Positions 1 through 8,614 of a DNA stretch of 64,000 nt are shown here, piece by piece. The stretch comes from Peribacillus deserti (GTDB lineage: Bacteria > Bacillota > Bacilli > Bacillales > DSM-1321): NCBI RefSeq assembly GCF_016909175.1, contig NZ_JAFBFI010000005.1, forward strand, positions 124,001-188,000, in the 5' to 3' direction. A model generated the notes under the pieces. It did no database searches. It worked only from the letters and a program-made list of their open reading frames with translations, and was not told the origin of the DNA. The position numbers were made by a program, and so were the translations under genes. Each line of letters starts with the position of its first letter. The stretch's first letter is position 1.

Positions 1-597
1 ATGCTTAATAACCTGCATTTCTTCAGCCGTCAGGATCGATACTCCCAGCTTATTAATATCTGGATGAGTTCCTGCTCTATTAAATATATATTCAGACATG
101 CAGTAACGAAGGTTCACTTCGTCTCCCTGTAATCTTATTCCGTAATTCGGCCGTTTTTCCAGCCATATACCATATAAATCCAGGAGTTTTTTTACGTCAC
201 GCAAATCATTCTGAATGGTTGATTTGCTGATGAACATTTCATCAGCCAAATTCTCAAGTTTCACATATTGATCAGACAGCAGCAGCCTCCTTATTAGATA
301 CTGAACCCTTTCCTCAGGTAACGAAGGAATATTATCATCTCTTTCAGGATTTTTCTGAAAGTTTTCCTTTAAAAAATGAAGGAAGGATTGTTCATTCTCT
401 ATAAGCAGCTGATAGCCTGTTCCTCTTTTTGACCGTATGGTGCCTCCATGTTCCGATAAAATAGTATCCAGTTCTTTCATATCGTTTCTGATGGTTCTTG
501 ATGTTACCTCGATTGCTGCTGCTAATTCTTCACCAGTTATACACGATTTCGCACCCATTAATTCCCGTAATATTGCAGTCATTCGTGTATTTAGCAT
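1..597 (-). CDS. BglG/MtlR-type PTS transcriptional regulator, N-terminal part (cut by window edge)
   Basis: Open reading frame on the minus strand that runs off position 1; 199 residues are visible. Residues about 5-55 form a winged HTH of the HTH_11 type (CITGEELAAAIEVTSRTIRN), and residues about 85-150 form a second, Mga/HTH-like domain (LADEMFISKSTIQNDL). This pair is the usual N-terminus of regulators whose PRD domains are phosphorylated by PTS proteins; those would lie outside the window. The ATG at 597 follows a GGGAGCGGG stretch. A PTS permease lies close by at 1908-3362, but a regulatory link is only an inference. Confidence 0.8.
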   Translation of the reverse strand, partial: MLNTRMTAILRELMGAKSCITGEELAAAIEVTSRTIRNDMKELDTILSEHGGTIRSKRGTGYQLLIENEQSFLHFLKENFQKNPERDDNIPSLPEERVQYLIRRLLLSDQYVKLENLADEMFISKSTIQNDLRDVKKLLDLYGIWLEKRPNYGIRLQGDEVNLRYCMSEYIFNRAGTHPDINKLGVSILTAEEMQVIKH

Positions 598-904
598 CCA
601 CAATTCCCGCTCCCTTTTTACTTTTAATAAAACGTTAATCAGTCTTAAACCGAGAATATACGAATGTACTTTTTTACTTATAACAAAGATATTTTTATGC
701 GTTAAGCCCTTTCTTCCATGTCCAGCTTGATGGAATAATAACATGTTGATAAAAGTCTGGTCAAGATAGATTACAGATTTTTCGTAATATTCTAATTTTC
801 GACACGCACCGTTTAATTTGACTTGCAGCAGCAGCCTGTTAAGGGGCAACCACCTATACTATTTAAGTCCAGCCGAAGCCAGGACTTTACATATAGCAAG
901 CTGT

Positions 905-1201
905 TTAGAAGCGGTCCTTGTGTGTGGTTAGAAAATACTGAAGCAGTTCTCTCATGTTTCTTTGAAAATAAGCGCAAAGCTGATGGCCAATAGGCGCAGC
1001 ATAAATATTTTTTCCGCATAGCCTGCATATATCTTTTTCGGCAAATTGATGCTTCACATTTAAGGGAAAAGGGTGTTTAGTGTTTCCAGTAAGAAAGCAG
1101 AATCTTTGCCCTTGTACTGAAAAGACAATTTCGTAACCATTAAATCCATCGTTTTTAAAAACATCTATAAGTTCTAAGTGTAATTCATGGATACTCTCCA
1201 A
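905..1201 (-). CDS. hypothetical protein, 98 aa
   Basis: I do not recognise this protein. It starts with ATG about 14 nt after a GGAGGGAG sequence, is mostly hydrophilic, and holds a C-x2-C pair (CRLCGK) near residue 60 that could bind metal or be redox active. No signal peptide or membrane segment is visible. It is a single gene with divergent transcription of the cold-shock gene downstream. The reading frame is long for its position and the ribosome binding site is good, so it is probably real. Confidence 0.5.
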   Translation of the reverse strand: MESIHELHLELIDVFKNDGFNGYEIVFSVQGQRFCFLTGNTKHPFPLNVKHQFAEKDICRLCGKNIYAAPIGHQLCAYFQRNMRELLQYFLTTHKDRF

Positions 1202-1456
1202 CGTAAATATCTCCCTCCATCGTACTGTCTGTTTTATTGTTGAGCCTGCCCTTGGGCCAAAGCTTTCAAAATCATGGTTCTTGACTTTTTGTTCCTAATA
1301 TAAATCAGCTATTCATAGGCATAGGCTTACTAATAGAATAAAGCAAAATTAATACTTCTGATACTATAAAAAGTCATTCCTCATTCAGTGAGATAAAAAG
1401 AGAGTAATATCGGTTCATATTTTTACAATTAATAGACTATTTTTTTCCCTCTCTTC

Positions 1457-1485
1457 TTGCAATGTGGTTTTGTTTCTGTTATATT
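1457..1485 (+). promoter_or_regulatory. sigma-A-like promoter of the cold-shock gene
   Basis: TTGCAA, 17-nt spacer, TATATT. It leaves a leader of roughly 110 nt before the cold-shock start codon, as is usual for csp mRNAs, which fold to control translation at low temperature. Confidence 0.55.
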
Positions 1486-1604
1486 TGAATAGAATTATTT
1501 TTGTTCGTTACATAAGATTGATAAGTTTTATAGCTTTCTGTCTGACGATTTGAGCAAGGATAGTAACATACATGTATGAAAATACATGCTGGGAGGCAAC
1601 ACAA

Positions 1605-1805
1605 ATGGAACAAGGTAAAGTAAAATGGTTTAATGCAGAAAAAGGCTTCGGATTTATCGAACGCGAAGGCGGAGACGATGTATTCGTACATTTCTCAGCT
1701 ATCCAAGGCGAAGGCTTCAAGACTCTTGAAGAAGGCCAAGACGTAACTTTTGAAGTTGAACAAGGTCAACGTGGACCCCAAGCAACTAACGTTCAAAAAG
1801 CATAA
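1605..1805 (+). CDS. cspB: cold-shock protein, CspB/CspD type
   Basis: 66-residue single cold-shock domain protein that binds single-stranded nucleic acid and melts mRNA structure. Both RNA-binding motifs are present: GFGFIE (RNP1) and VFVHFSAI (RNP2). The start is the ATG 8 nt after GGGAGG; an ATG upstream in the same frame at 1572 lacks a ribosome binding site and would add residues foreign to the family. The length fits the family exactly. Bacilli carry several csp paralogues, so the exact gene letter is uncertain. Confidence 0.93.
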   Translation: MEQGKVKWFNAEKGFGFIEREGGDDVFVHFSAIQGEGFKTLEEGQDVTFEVEQGQRGPQATNVQKA

Positions 1806-1824
1806 TATCTGAACAACATACATG

Positions 1825-1855
1825 GACAGGCTCTTTAGGGCCTGTCTTTTATTTT
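1825..1855 (+). terminator. terminator of the cold-shock gene
   Basis: Stem GACAGGC...GCCTGTC followed by TTTTATTTT, 20 nt after the stop codon. Confidence 0.85.
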
Positions 1856-1873
1856 GTCTACATTTCTTTCCGC

Positions 1874-1903
1874 AAAAAAACCAGCCCTCTAAAGAGCTGG
1901 TTT
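1874..1903 (-). terminator. terminator of the PTS permease gene
   Basis: On the minus strand, stem AACCAGC...GCTGGTT closing directly into a run of T; lies just after the stop codon of the EIICB gene. Confidence 0.8.
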
Positions 1904-1907
1904 GTAC

Positions 1908-3362
1908 TTATGATCTTACTCCGCGTATTTTTTCAATTTCGTCAGCGACAAATTGAACGGATGTTCCAACAACTACTTGAATGCTTGTTGGACCTACAAT
2001 ATTAATTCCTGGGACACCTGTAGATTTTATCTTTTTTTGATCTACCGCGTCCATGCTTTTCACTTCTACTCTTAATCGAGTGACGCAGTTATCAACAGAA
2101 GTTACATTAGCGTCTCCGCCAAGCCCCTCATAAATGTTAGCTGCCATAACAGTAAATTTATTTCCCGGAGCCGCTGCTCCATCTGCTTGAACAGCTTCTT
2201 CTACTTCCTCTCCACGGCCTGGAGTTGCTAAATTAAATTTAACAATTAGGAATCTGAATAAGAAGTAATAAATAACCGCAAAAACTAGCCCTTGAACGAT
2301 TAGCATATAGGGCTGATTCGCAAGCGGGAGCCTTGAACTTAAAACAAAATCTACAAAACCGGCACTAAAGCCAAATCCTGCTGTCCAATGGAAAAATGAA
2401 GCGATCGCAAGTGAAAACCCTGTCAGCACAGCATGCACTACATAAAGTGCAGGAGCTGCAAACATGAAAGCAAATTCAAGCGGTTCTGTTACACCTGTAA
2501 AAAATGCTGCAAATCCTGCAGCCATCATTAATGAGGCCACTTGTTTTCTTTGTTTAGTTTTCGCAGTATGGTACATGGCAAGCGCGGCAGCAGGAAGACC
2601 AAACATCATGATTGGGAAGTATCCCGCTTGGTACATTCCTGTTATACCCTTCTCACCTTTACCGGCCCAGAAGTTTCCGATATCATTAATACCTGCTACA
2701 TCAAACCAGAATACTGAGTTTAATGCATGGTGTAAGCCAGTTGGAATCAATAATCTATTGAAGAATCCATAAAGTCCAGCACCTACATAGCTTAATTTAC
2801 TGATTCCTTCACCAAATGAAACTAAGCCTGTAAAAATAGCCGGCCATACAAAGAACATAATTAAGGATACAACCAGCATGGAAACCGCCGACATGATCGG
2901 AACAAGACGCTTTCCACTAAAGAATGCCAATGCATCAGGCAATTTCACATGGCTGAAACGGTTATACATAGCAGCTGCAACTAACCCTGATAGAATCCCC
3001 ACAAATTGATTTCCTATTTTTGCGAAGGCTGGGTTAACATCCTCTACTTTAACTCCTTGCAGCATTGAAACTGAATTTGTAGAAAGTAAAGTAGTAATGA
3101 CCAGATAAGCCACCAAACCGCTTATTGCAGCGGAACCATCCTTTTGTTTAGACATGCCTAACGCTACTCCGACTGCAAACAAAATCGACATATTGTCGAT
3201 GATAGAAGAACCAGCTTTGATTAAGAATGCCGCTACCGGACTATCAGCACCCCATCCTGTTGGATCGATCCAATAACCGATACCCATTAGGATCGCTGCA
3301 GCTGGCAAAACAGCTACTGGCAGCATCAAAGATCGGCCGATTCTTTGTAAATATTTCATCAT
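1908..3362 (-). CDS. nagP: PTS N-acetylglucosamine-type transporter, EIICB
   Basis: 484-residue membrane permease that takes up and phosphorylates a hexose through the phosphotransferase system. Residues 1 to about 380 are the glucose-superfamily EIIC domain with many membrane segments; the substrate-site region reads LLIPTGLHHALNSVFWF, closer to NagE/NagP than to glucose PtsG. The EIIB domain (about 405-484) keeps the phosphorylated cysteine in DNCVTRLR. No EIIA domain is fused, so a separate EIIA (usually Crr/PtsG) must supply phosphate. I chose the ATG at 3362, 10 nt after a run of six G; a second in-frame ATG follows directly. The TTG/ATG region further upstream lacks a binding site. GlcNAc specificity is by resemblance only. 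Confidence 0.85.
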   Translation of the reverse strand: MMKYLQRIGRSLMLPVAVLPAAAILMGIGYWIDPTGWGADSPVAAFLIKAGSSIIDNMSILFAVGVALGMSKQKDGSAAISGLVAYLVITTLLSTNSVSMLQGVKVEDVNPAFAKIGNQFVGILSGLVAAAMYNRFSHVKLPDALAFFSGKRLVPIMSAVSMLVVSLIMFFVWPAIFTGLVSFGEGISKLSYVGAGLYGFFNRLLIPTGLHHALNSVFWFDVAGINDIGNFWAGKGEKGITGMYQAGYFPIMMFGLPAAALAMYHTAKTKQRKQVASLMMAAGFAAFFTGVTEPLEFAFMFAAPALYVVHAVLTGFSLAIASFFHWTAGFGFSAGFVDFVLSSRLPLANQPYMLIVQGLVFAVIYYFLFRFLIVKFNLATPGRGEEVEEAVQADGAAAPGNKFTVMAANIYEGLGGDANVTSVDNCVTRLRVEVKSMDAVDQKKIKSTGVPGINIVGPTSIQVVVGTSVQFVADEIEKIRGVRS

Positions 3363-3562
3363 GTTTAACATTCCCCCCTGTATCATATTACTATATGTCC
3401 ACTCAATATAACAGTCTGTTGATAGACACACCCCCACATTTCATCCGGATTTTTTTAAAGAATCTTATAAAGGCCAAGATTAAAAAAAGACACGCTATAG
3501 TTTATTATAATTCCATACTTTGGGAATATTCAATATTCTTTTATCTTTTTCTAAATAACGAT

Positions 3563-3594
3563 AAAAAACCAGCTCCATGTATGGATCTGGTTTA
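3563..3594 (-). terminator. terminator of the LysM gene
   Basis: Minus-strand stem AACCAGATCC...GGAGCTGGTTT-like hairpin followed by TTTTTTAT, 45 nt beyond the LysM gene stop. Confidence 0.75.
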
Positions 3595-3638
3595 ATCTAC
3601 TAAGAATCGATTAGAAAAGAATCAGTACTATTTCGCTA

Positions 3639-4316
3639 TTAGTAAGTATATGAAATAAATTGTGAGTCCTTGTAATAAACCTTTACCGTTTTCCCAGCCA
3701 TCTTTTTTACAAGATCCTCAGCTTTTCCGTATCCTACCTGGAGTACAAAATAATCTTTCCCAGATACGAATTCAATTGAATGATTGTCGGCTGCACCTGT
3801 GACTTTAGCAGATTTAGATTTAGGGGCATCACTGGGAATGATCAGCTTTTCTCCCTTTCGGAGTTTGTTATTCTTTTTTTGATTGGCCTGTTTTATTGTA
3901 TCAACTGTAACATTGAATTTTTTGGAGATTGACCATAGAGTATCTCCTGCTTTAACGACGTATGCCTGCCCTTTGCCTTTGCTTTGCGGTACATTCACAG
4001 TTTTTGCTTTCACAAGATTATTTGTATGAGAAGCAGGAACTTCAATTAATTGGCCTGCCTTAATTTTGTCAGAGCTCAAACCGTTAGCATCTTTTAACTG
4101 CTGTACGGTCACATGATATTTAGCAGATAATTTAGCAAGAGTATCGCCTTTCTTTATCGTATATGTATCACTGCAGGCAGCTGCCTGAGTCCCGCCTACC
4201 AAGAGCATCACGCCTAATAAAAAGGAACTGGCAAGCAGAGTCACTTTTATGTTCAATTTCTGGAGTGGTCTATGAATAATGGCAGCTTCCAAATTGTTTC
4301 TTGTTGATCCAATCAT
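3639..4316 (-). CDS. secreted LysM-domain protein
   Basis: 225-residue exported protein. A charged N-terminus and a hydrophobic segment (about 24-45) form a signal peptide ending near GTQAAA. Two LysM peptidoglycan-binding domains follow, the first starting YTIKKGDTLAKLSAKY and the second YVVKAGDTLWSISKKF. The last 50 residues form an unassigned domain with no catalytic motif that I recognise. The ATG at 4316 lies 8 nt after GGGGG; the ATG 18 nt upstream has no such site. It is a single gene with its own terminator. Likely a cell-wall-associated protein; whether it has enzymatic activity is unknown. Confidence 0.8.
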   Translation of the reverse strand: MIGSTRNNLEAAIIHRPLQKLNIKVTLLASSFLLGVMLLVGGTQAAACSDTYTIKKGDTLAKLSAKYHVTVQQLKDANGLSSDKIKAGQLIEVPASHTNNLVKAKTVNVPQSKGKGQAYVVKAGDTLWSISKKFNVTVDTIKQANQKKNNKLRKGEKLIIPSDAPKSKSAKVTGAADNHSIEFVSGKDYFVLQVGYGKAEDLVKKMAGKTVKVYYKDSQFISYTY

Positions 4317-4484
4317 CCGGTTTTCCCCCAACATTATTTTAGTTTTAATCCGCTTTATTATGTATAGTTTACAATCCCTCTTCTTTTCGGATTAATACCC
4401 GTTTTGAAACCGTTCCAATCATCAAGTAGTAAAAACGGGATAATTGGAGGACTTCCGCCCGCATCAAATAGATATTTAGAACCA

Positions 4485-4656
4485 CAAAAAAACCAGCCTC
4501 AGAAGAGACTGGTTTTTTATGCCGCTTATGCCGTATCAGTATAAGAAAGTTTTAAACCACCACTCCTCAAAGTGGGTGTTTGCAAAGACGTTCCTGCATG
4601 TCCTCCCTGTCCTATAGACGAAGGCTTGTCATTCCTGTCTCGATATAAAACTCCCT
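4485..4656 (-). ncRNA. putative structured RNA, copy A
   Basis: Unrecognised RNA gene on the minus strand. The segment 4656-4646 (AGGGAGTTTTA) pairs over 11 bp (with G-U pairs) with 4554-4544 (TAAAACTTTCT), closing a domain of about 110 nt. Inside lies a hairpin of AAACACCCACT with AGTGGTGGTTT. A strong terminator follows (stem of CCAGTCTCTTCTGAGGCTGG, then TTTTTTT, 4518-4485). No reading frame of note is present. The strand is chosen because only the minus strand ends in a T-run. No convincing sigma-A promoter could be assigned, and the 5' end is a guess from the closing stem. Confidence 0.5.
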
Positions 4657-5003
4657 ATTACAGCTTAAAGGTTAAAACTTAATTATTTACAACGTACACA
4701 GCAGCGTGTTTCTATATATTAAAGCATTTAAATGGATATATCAATGGCAATTGATGAAAATCTCAACATTAAGTTAAATAAAGACCAGCCCCTGTTGAAG
4801 AGGCTGATCTTATTGCCGCATATGCCGTATCCTATAAGAAAGTTTTAAACCACCACTCCTCAAAGTGGGTGTTTGCAAAGACGTTCCTGCATGTCCTCCC
4901 TGTCCTATAGACGAAGGCTTGTCATTCCTGTCTCGATATAAAACTCCCTATTACAGCTTAAAGGTTAAAACTTAATTATTTACAACGTACACAGCAGCGT
5001 GTT
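4540..5003. repeat. pair of 171-nt direct repeats (4540-4710 and 4833-5003)
   Basis: By eye the two copies are identical over 171 nt, spaced 293 nt apart; similarity continues with small changes about 20 nt to the left of each copy (GCCGcttATGCCGTATC versus GCCGcatATGCCGTATC). Flanking DNA differs. The repeats contain the two putative RNA genes together with about 55 nt upstream of each, so promoter, RNA and terminator were probably duplicated as one unit. Confidence 0.9.
4778..4949 (-). ncRNA. putative structured RNA, copy B
   Basis: Second copy of the RNA described at 4485-4656. The closing stem is 4949-4939 with 4847-4837. The body is identical to copy A, but the terminator hairpin is different in sequence (AGATCAGCCTCTTCAACAGG...GGCTGGTCTTTATTT, 4812-4778). 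Keeping an independent terminator with another sequence supports both being functional RNA genes in the minus direction. Confidence 0.5.
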
Positions 5004-5148
5004 CTATTATAATACCCAAAAGGGAAAGAAGAATCAATGGCAAGTATTTCTTTTCCCTGCGGTTGTTCAGCAGGTATGTCCTTATTCTACTCTACGAACA
5101 GCCTTCAATCAATGTTCATTTTTTACCAATTACCTGCAGCATTTTTCT

Positions 5149-5325
5149 TTATTTTCTACGCAGACTAGATAATGTTCTAATCATCGAGCCGGTAAACATA
5201 ATACCTGCCCCCGCCAATAGTAGTATTATAAATTGATTTTTATTAATAAGGTCAAGTGGATACAAAATACTGATAATTATTAATATCATCCCTAACCACG
5301 ATAAAACCCACCCTAATTTTTTCAT
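5149..5325 (-). CDS. small membrane protein, 58 aa
   Basis: Starts MKKLGWVLSWLGMILI and has two hydrophobic segments (about 5-22 and 32-52) separated by a short polar loop, ending in a basic tail (LSSLRRK). The ATG at 5325 is 12 nt after GAGGG. An in-frame extension upstream to 5400 has no binding site. Family unknown to me; it is probably a two-pass inner membrane protein. Confidence 0.5.
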   Translation of the reverse strand: MKKLGWVLSWLGMILIIISILYPLDLINKNQFIILLLAGAGIMFTGSMIRTLSSLRRK

Positions 5326-5574
5326 GCTGTAACCATTCCCTCTGTTTAGAATTGATATCTTATTGAAAGAGCAATTATATAAAACGCCGTATGGCATCAA
5401 AATCTCTCTGATGCCTTGACTATAAATTCTTATGTACTATCCGCAAAGATGTTCATACAATCATTATGCACCTATTAGACCTCTATGTTCAAGAAACAGC
5501 TTTATCCACTGTGAAGGTCTCTGGAATGATTCTTCCTGGTTTTCCCTAAGCGGGATTTAATATAAAAACCAGTC

Positions 5575-5751
5575 CTATGCTCTATGAATACAGGCAAATT
5601 GATCTGTTATGGCAAGAGCCTGCTGCAGATCTTTCATAGTCACTTGTAATTTCAGCTTTGACTGTTGGCAGATCATATCCTTTTTCGTGTCTAAGACAAG
5701 AAATTTCGACTGAGAGGGATGACTAATAATTAATGTGAACTTCTTGGGGCT
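5575..5751 (-). pseudogene. small coding remnant, no normal start codon
   Basis: A clean 58-codon minus-strand frame (KKFTLIISHPSQSKFLVLDT near its start; TMKDLQQALAITDQFACIHRA at its end) sits behind a strong AAGGAGG at about 5759-5753, but no ATG, GTG or TTG occurs at the right distance; the codon there is AAG. Composition looks like real protein. Either the start codon was lost or a rare start is used. No family recognised. Confidence 0.4.
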
Positions 5752-5908
5752 CCTCCTTCATATGGCAGGAAAAGCAAATTCTGCTGCGTGCTTTTTCTGG
5801 CAGCAGTTATGGATATGACTTAGATACATTCCATTTTACAGATGCCGCCCTTACCTGAATATATAAAGAATAGAAGCTACTGTCATTGAATGGTGGAAAA
5901 AAGCTAAT

Positions 5909-6178
5909 TCAGTTATTGTCGCAGCGCCATGGAAGAGTTAAACAAATGAGCCTGTTTTCGTGCTTACCAAACAAAAAAACGGAATCATAGTCACCTGGAA
6001 AGGATGCTCGATTCCGCTTTTTATGCTTGCTGTGTATTTTCAGTAATTGTTCCTTTTTTGTTGGGGTCATTTTACTGATTGGCCGGATCACATTCCTGCT
6101 GCCCCTGCCTGTTTCGGGATTTCTTAAACCTTCTCGTGCCAGTTTGTCCCGCCTTTTTTTCGCACGGCTTTTTGCCAT
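5909..6178 (-). CDS. small basic protein, YqkK-like
   Basis: 89 residues starting MAKSRAKKRRDKLAREGLRN, strongly basic in its first two thirds (KKEQLLKIHSKHKKRNRAS). The opening resembles short conserved Bacillus proteins of the YqkK type, from memory only. ATG follows AAGGAG with 10 nt between. No membrane segment. The C-terminal 30 residues are not basic and may not belong to the family. Function unknown; nucleic-acid binding is a guess from charge. Confidence 0.55.
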   Translation of the reverse strand: MAKSRAKKRRDKLAREGLRNPETGRGSRNVIRPISKMTPTKKEQLLKIHSKHKKRNRASFPGDYDSVFLFGKHENRLICLTLPWRCDNN

Positions 6179-6262
6179 TACACATCACTCCTTATTACTT
6201 ATATACTGTATTATATACGTCCTGAGTAAAAGATGTGTAATAGGGAGCAAGAGATTTGCCAT

Positions 6263-6763
6263 TTAATGTGCAGACTTTGTAGGTACTTCACTCACGAGCC
6301 GTTCACGGAATTTTTTATATTGCAGATACATAGCCACTCTCCATGGTACGATCATGCCAAACGCCAGAATCCAGAACATGCCGCTTAATTGGCCTACGTC
6401 AATGGTAGCACTAAGGATAAACTTGGCGATAATCCTGACAATCAGGAGTCCAATCAGTATAAAGACAAATGCTTTAGAACGTTTTAAATAAATTTCATTT
6501 TCACGAATTTCAAATGAAGAAGTTTTTATTAATAAAATTGAAAACAACAAACCTACTGTAACGGCCTCCAGACATTCATAAGGAGTTACTCTGAATTCCG
6601 GAATAAAAAACATGAGCGACCCCGTACTCATAAAAATGGGGGGCAAAATGATTTTCTTGGCAGAAACTGGCCGTTTAGCAGCCTTCATTCTAATGAAGAT
6701 GACCAAAGAAGCCATTATCGCAGCTAGTATGGAAGAAATGTAAATCATCAAGGTCTTTGTCAC
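6263..6763 (-). CDS. ccdC: CcdC-family membrane protein
   Basis: 166-residue protein with about five membrane segments, matching the CcdC/YneJ family found beside ccdA in bacilli. CcdC is associated with cytochrome c maturation, although B. subtilis does not need it for cytochrome synthesis. It is the last gene of the ccdA-yneI-ccdC cluster, with the same order and orientation as in B. subtilis. No binding motif for metal or thiol chemistry is visible, so its exact role remains open. Confidence 0.85.
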   Translation of the reverse strand: MTKTLMIYISSILAAIMASLVIFIRMKAAKRPVSAKKIILPPIFMSTGSLMFFIPEFRVTPYECLEAVTVGLLFSILLIKTSSFEIRENEIYLKRSKAFVFILIGLLIVRIIAKFILSATIDVGQLSGMFWILAFGMIVPWRVAMYLQYKKFRERLVSEVPTKSAH

Positions 6764-6842
6764 CCTTTACCTGAATTATGCTTACTTCTTATATATTATA
6801 TTTGAATTAAAAAAAAGCAAGTGAACTGAGGTAATAACATTA

Positions 6843-6876
6843 AAATCCCCCTCAGCTTTCTGAAGGGGTTAACCAA
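6843..6876 (-). terminator. hairpin between the response regulator and ccdC
   Basis: Minus-strand AACCCCTTCAGAAAGCTGAGGGG hairpin followed by ATTTTAATG, 6 nt after the response-regulator stop. It may lower read-through into ccdC. Confidence 0.55.
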
Positions 6877-6881
6877 TTGAA

Positions 6882-7241
6882 TCAATTCAGCACTCGATTT
6901 ACTGCTTCTAAAACACGGGATTCATCAAAAGGCTTAACGATAAAGTCCTTGGCTCCGGCTTCAATAGATTCTACAACCATTTTTTGCTGGCCCATGGCCG
7001 AGCACATAATAATTTTCGAATCTGATTGTTCTTTTTTCAATTCCTTAACCGCATCAAGCCCGCTCATCTCAGGCATGGTTATATCCATGATCACTAAGTC
7101 TGGAGACAATTCTTTGGATAATTTCACGGCTTCTCTTCCGTTTTCAGCTTCCCCAACAATTTCATGGTTTGCCTTAGTGAGGATAGTAGAAAGAGTCATT
7201 CTCATAAATTTTGCGTCATCCACAATAAGTATTCTGGCCAC
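6882..7241 (-). CDS. yneI: CheY-like single-domain response regulator (CcdB/YneI)
   Basis: 119-residue receiver domain with no output domain. Acidic pocket VDDAKF (D8-D9), phospho-acceptor aspartate in LVIMDITMPEMSG (about D52), conserved threonine/serine position in IIMCSAMG, and lysine in FIVKPFD are all present. It lies between ccdA and ccdC exactly as yneI (ccdB) does in B. subtilis. The cognate kinase is not in the window; the partner that reads the phosphorylated state is unknown. Confidence 0.88.
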   Translation of the reverse strand: MARILIVDDAKFMRMTLSTILTKANHEIVGEAENGREAVKLSKELSPDLVIMDITMPEMSGLDAVKELKKEQSDSKIIMCSAMGQQKMVVESIEAGAKDFIVKPFDESRVLEAVNRVLN

Positions 7242-7371
7242 TTAAATCCCCCTCAAACACCAAAGGATGTAAAAATTACCTGTATCTGGTAAAAGAATAT
7301 ATTCTTAATATATCCGACTTTTATACTATTTTCAATTAAAATGATAGATTATTCTTTTACCAGCCTAAAGA

Positions 7372-8085
7372 TTAAAAGCCTTGGAAGCCGCCAAACAGAG
7401 AGGTTAGGAAGGAAGTCAGCCTTACCATCCAATTGAAAAATAGAATAATTCCCATGGCAATCATAATGACTCCGCCTGCTTTGACCATTGTCTGGCTGTG
7501 GCGCTTAATCCATTTCATCCTTCCTACAAAAAAGGATAATATAAAAAACGGTACAGCAAACCCGAGGCTGTAGGCCGTCATGTACATAACACCTGAACCC
7601 GGATTTGATCCTGCCAAACCTATTACAGTCATTAATATTGGACCCGTGCATGGTGTCCAGCCCGCCGCAAACGCAAGTCCTATTAAGATAGAACCCAAAT
7701 ATCCGCCTGGTCTATTTTTAAACTCAAACTTTTTTTCCTTCATTAAAAAATCAAAATTAAATACCCCTATAATGACTAAGCCGAAAAATACCATTAAAAT
7801 GGCCCCGATTTGCCTGATTAAATCATTATAATTGTAAAAAAAGGTGCCGATTAATGATGATCCGAATCCCAGAGCTATAAATATTACAGAGAATCCCAGC
7901 AAAAAGAATATCGTATGTAAAAAGCTTCTTCTTTGGAACATAGGTTTTTCCGTTTTGATATCACTTACGCTCATTCCAGTAATATAGGATAAAAACGCAG
8001 GATACAATGGTAAGCAGCAAGGGGAAATAAAACTTAAAAATCCTGCTCCCAGTGCAATAAATATATTTACATCATTCATTTTCAC
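7372..8085 (-). CDS. ccdA: cytochrome c biogenesis protein CcdA
   Basis: 237-residue membrane thiol-disulfide transporter of the DsbD-beta/CcdA family. Six hydrophobic segments; the two redox cysteines are in [14 protein letters not shown] (first helix) and [11 protein letters not shown] (fourth). It carries reducing equivalents from thioredoxin in the cytoplasm to outward-facing partners such as ResA and the spore protein StoA. First gene of the ccdA-yneI-ccdC cluster; a further cysteine beside the first one (CC) is common in this family. Confidence 0.92.
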   Translation of the reverse strand: MKMNDVNIFIALGAGFLSFISPCCLPLYPAFLSYITGMSVSDIKTEKPMFQRRSFLHTIFFLLGFSVIFIALGFGSSLIGTFFYNYNDLIRQIGAILMVFFGLVIIGVFNFDFLMKEKKFEFKNRPGGYLGSILIGLAFAAGWTPCTGPILMTVIGLAGSNPGSGVMYMTAYSLGFAVPFFILSFFVGRMKWIKRHSQTMVKAGGVIMIAMGIILFFNWMVRLTSFLTSLFGGFQGF

Positions 8086-8380
8086 AACCCCTAATCATGT
8101 CTATCTAACCTCTATTCTACCAAATTCAGCATAACTCTTAGCCGTAAAATATGAAATTTATTTGTACGCTTTATCCTTGGATTAGCTTGAAAACCTAATA
8201 TCTCATAAAAATATATATGAAAGATTGCGAGTCATTAGACTTTAAGGGCTGATGTTTTTGCTCAATGGCACCTAATATTTGTATTTATTTCCTACATGTT
8301 TTATACTTCTATACATCACATATTTACATATATTTCAAAACACCGTAACAATCATAGTTTCTTGGAAAGGAATCCCGTCA

Positions 8381-8575
8381 GTGAGCAAAGAAGACTTATT
8401 ATCCCTCATAGAAAAAAAGAGATCGGAATTGATTTTAACAGCTTCCGAGTACGGTTTAAGTTCAGCTTTAGCTCTGGAGCGGAGCCAGGAACTAGACAAA
8501 CTCCTTAATCAATACGATCAACTATATTTACAGAAAGACTTTCGACCCGCTGAGTATTCGTATTCACACTCATAG
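8381..8575 (+). CDS. Spo0E-like aspartyl-phosphate phosphatase (YnzD position)
   Basis: 64 residues when started at the GTG at 8381, 9 nt after AAAGGA; longer in-frame extensions lack a binding site. It shows the Spo0E signature, a two-helix hairpin with IEKKRSEL and SQELDKLLNQY. Such proteins dephosphorylate Spo0A~P and so hold back sporulation. B. subtilis ynzD lies at the same place between yneF and ccdA. Divergent from ccdA. Confidence 0.82.
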   Translation: MSKEDLLSLIEKKRSELILTASEYGLSSALALERSQELDKLLNQYDQLYLQKDFRPAEYSYSHS

Positions 8576-8614
8576 AAAAAAGCCTTTTCCGTCGCCGGAA
8601 AGGGCTTTTATTAA
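8576..8614. terminator. bidirectional terminator
   Basis: Stem AAAGCC(TTTTCCGTCGCCGGAAA)GGGCTTTT with A-run before and T-run after; serves the Spo0E-like gene on plus and the ABC exporter operon on minus, with which it overlaps at the stop. Confidence 0.8.

Noticed and set aside
4485-5003. 6S RNA, tmRNA or a known riboswitch
   Set aside because: No match to motifs I can recall, no downstream gene on the RNA's strand within reach except past a terminator; left as unknown.
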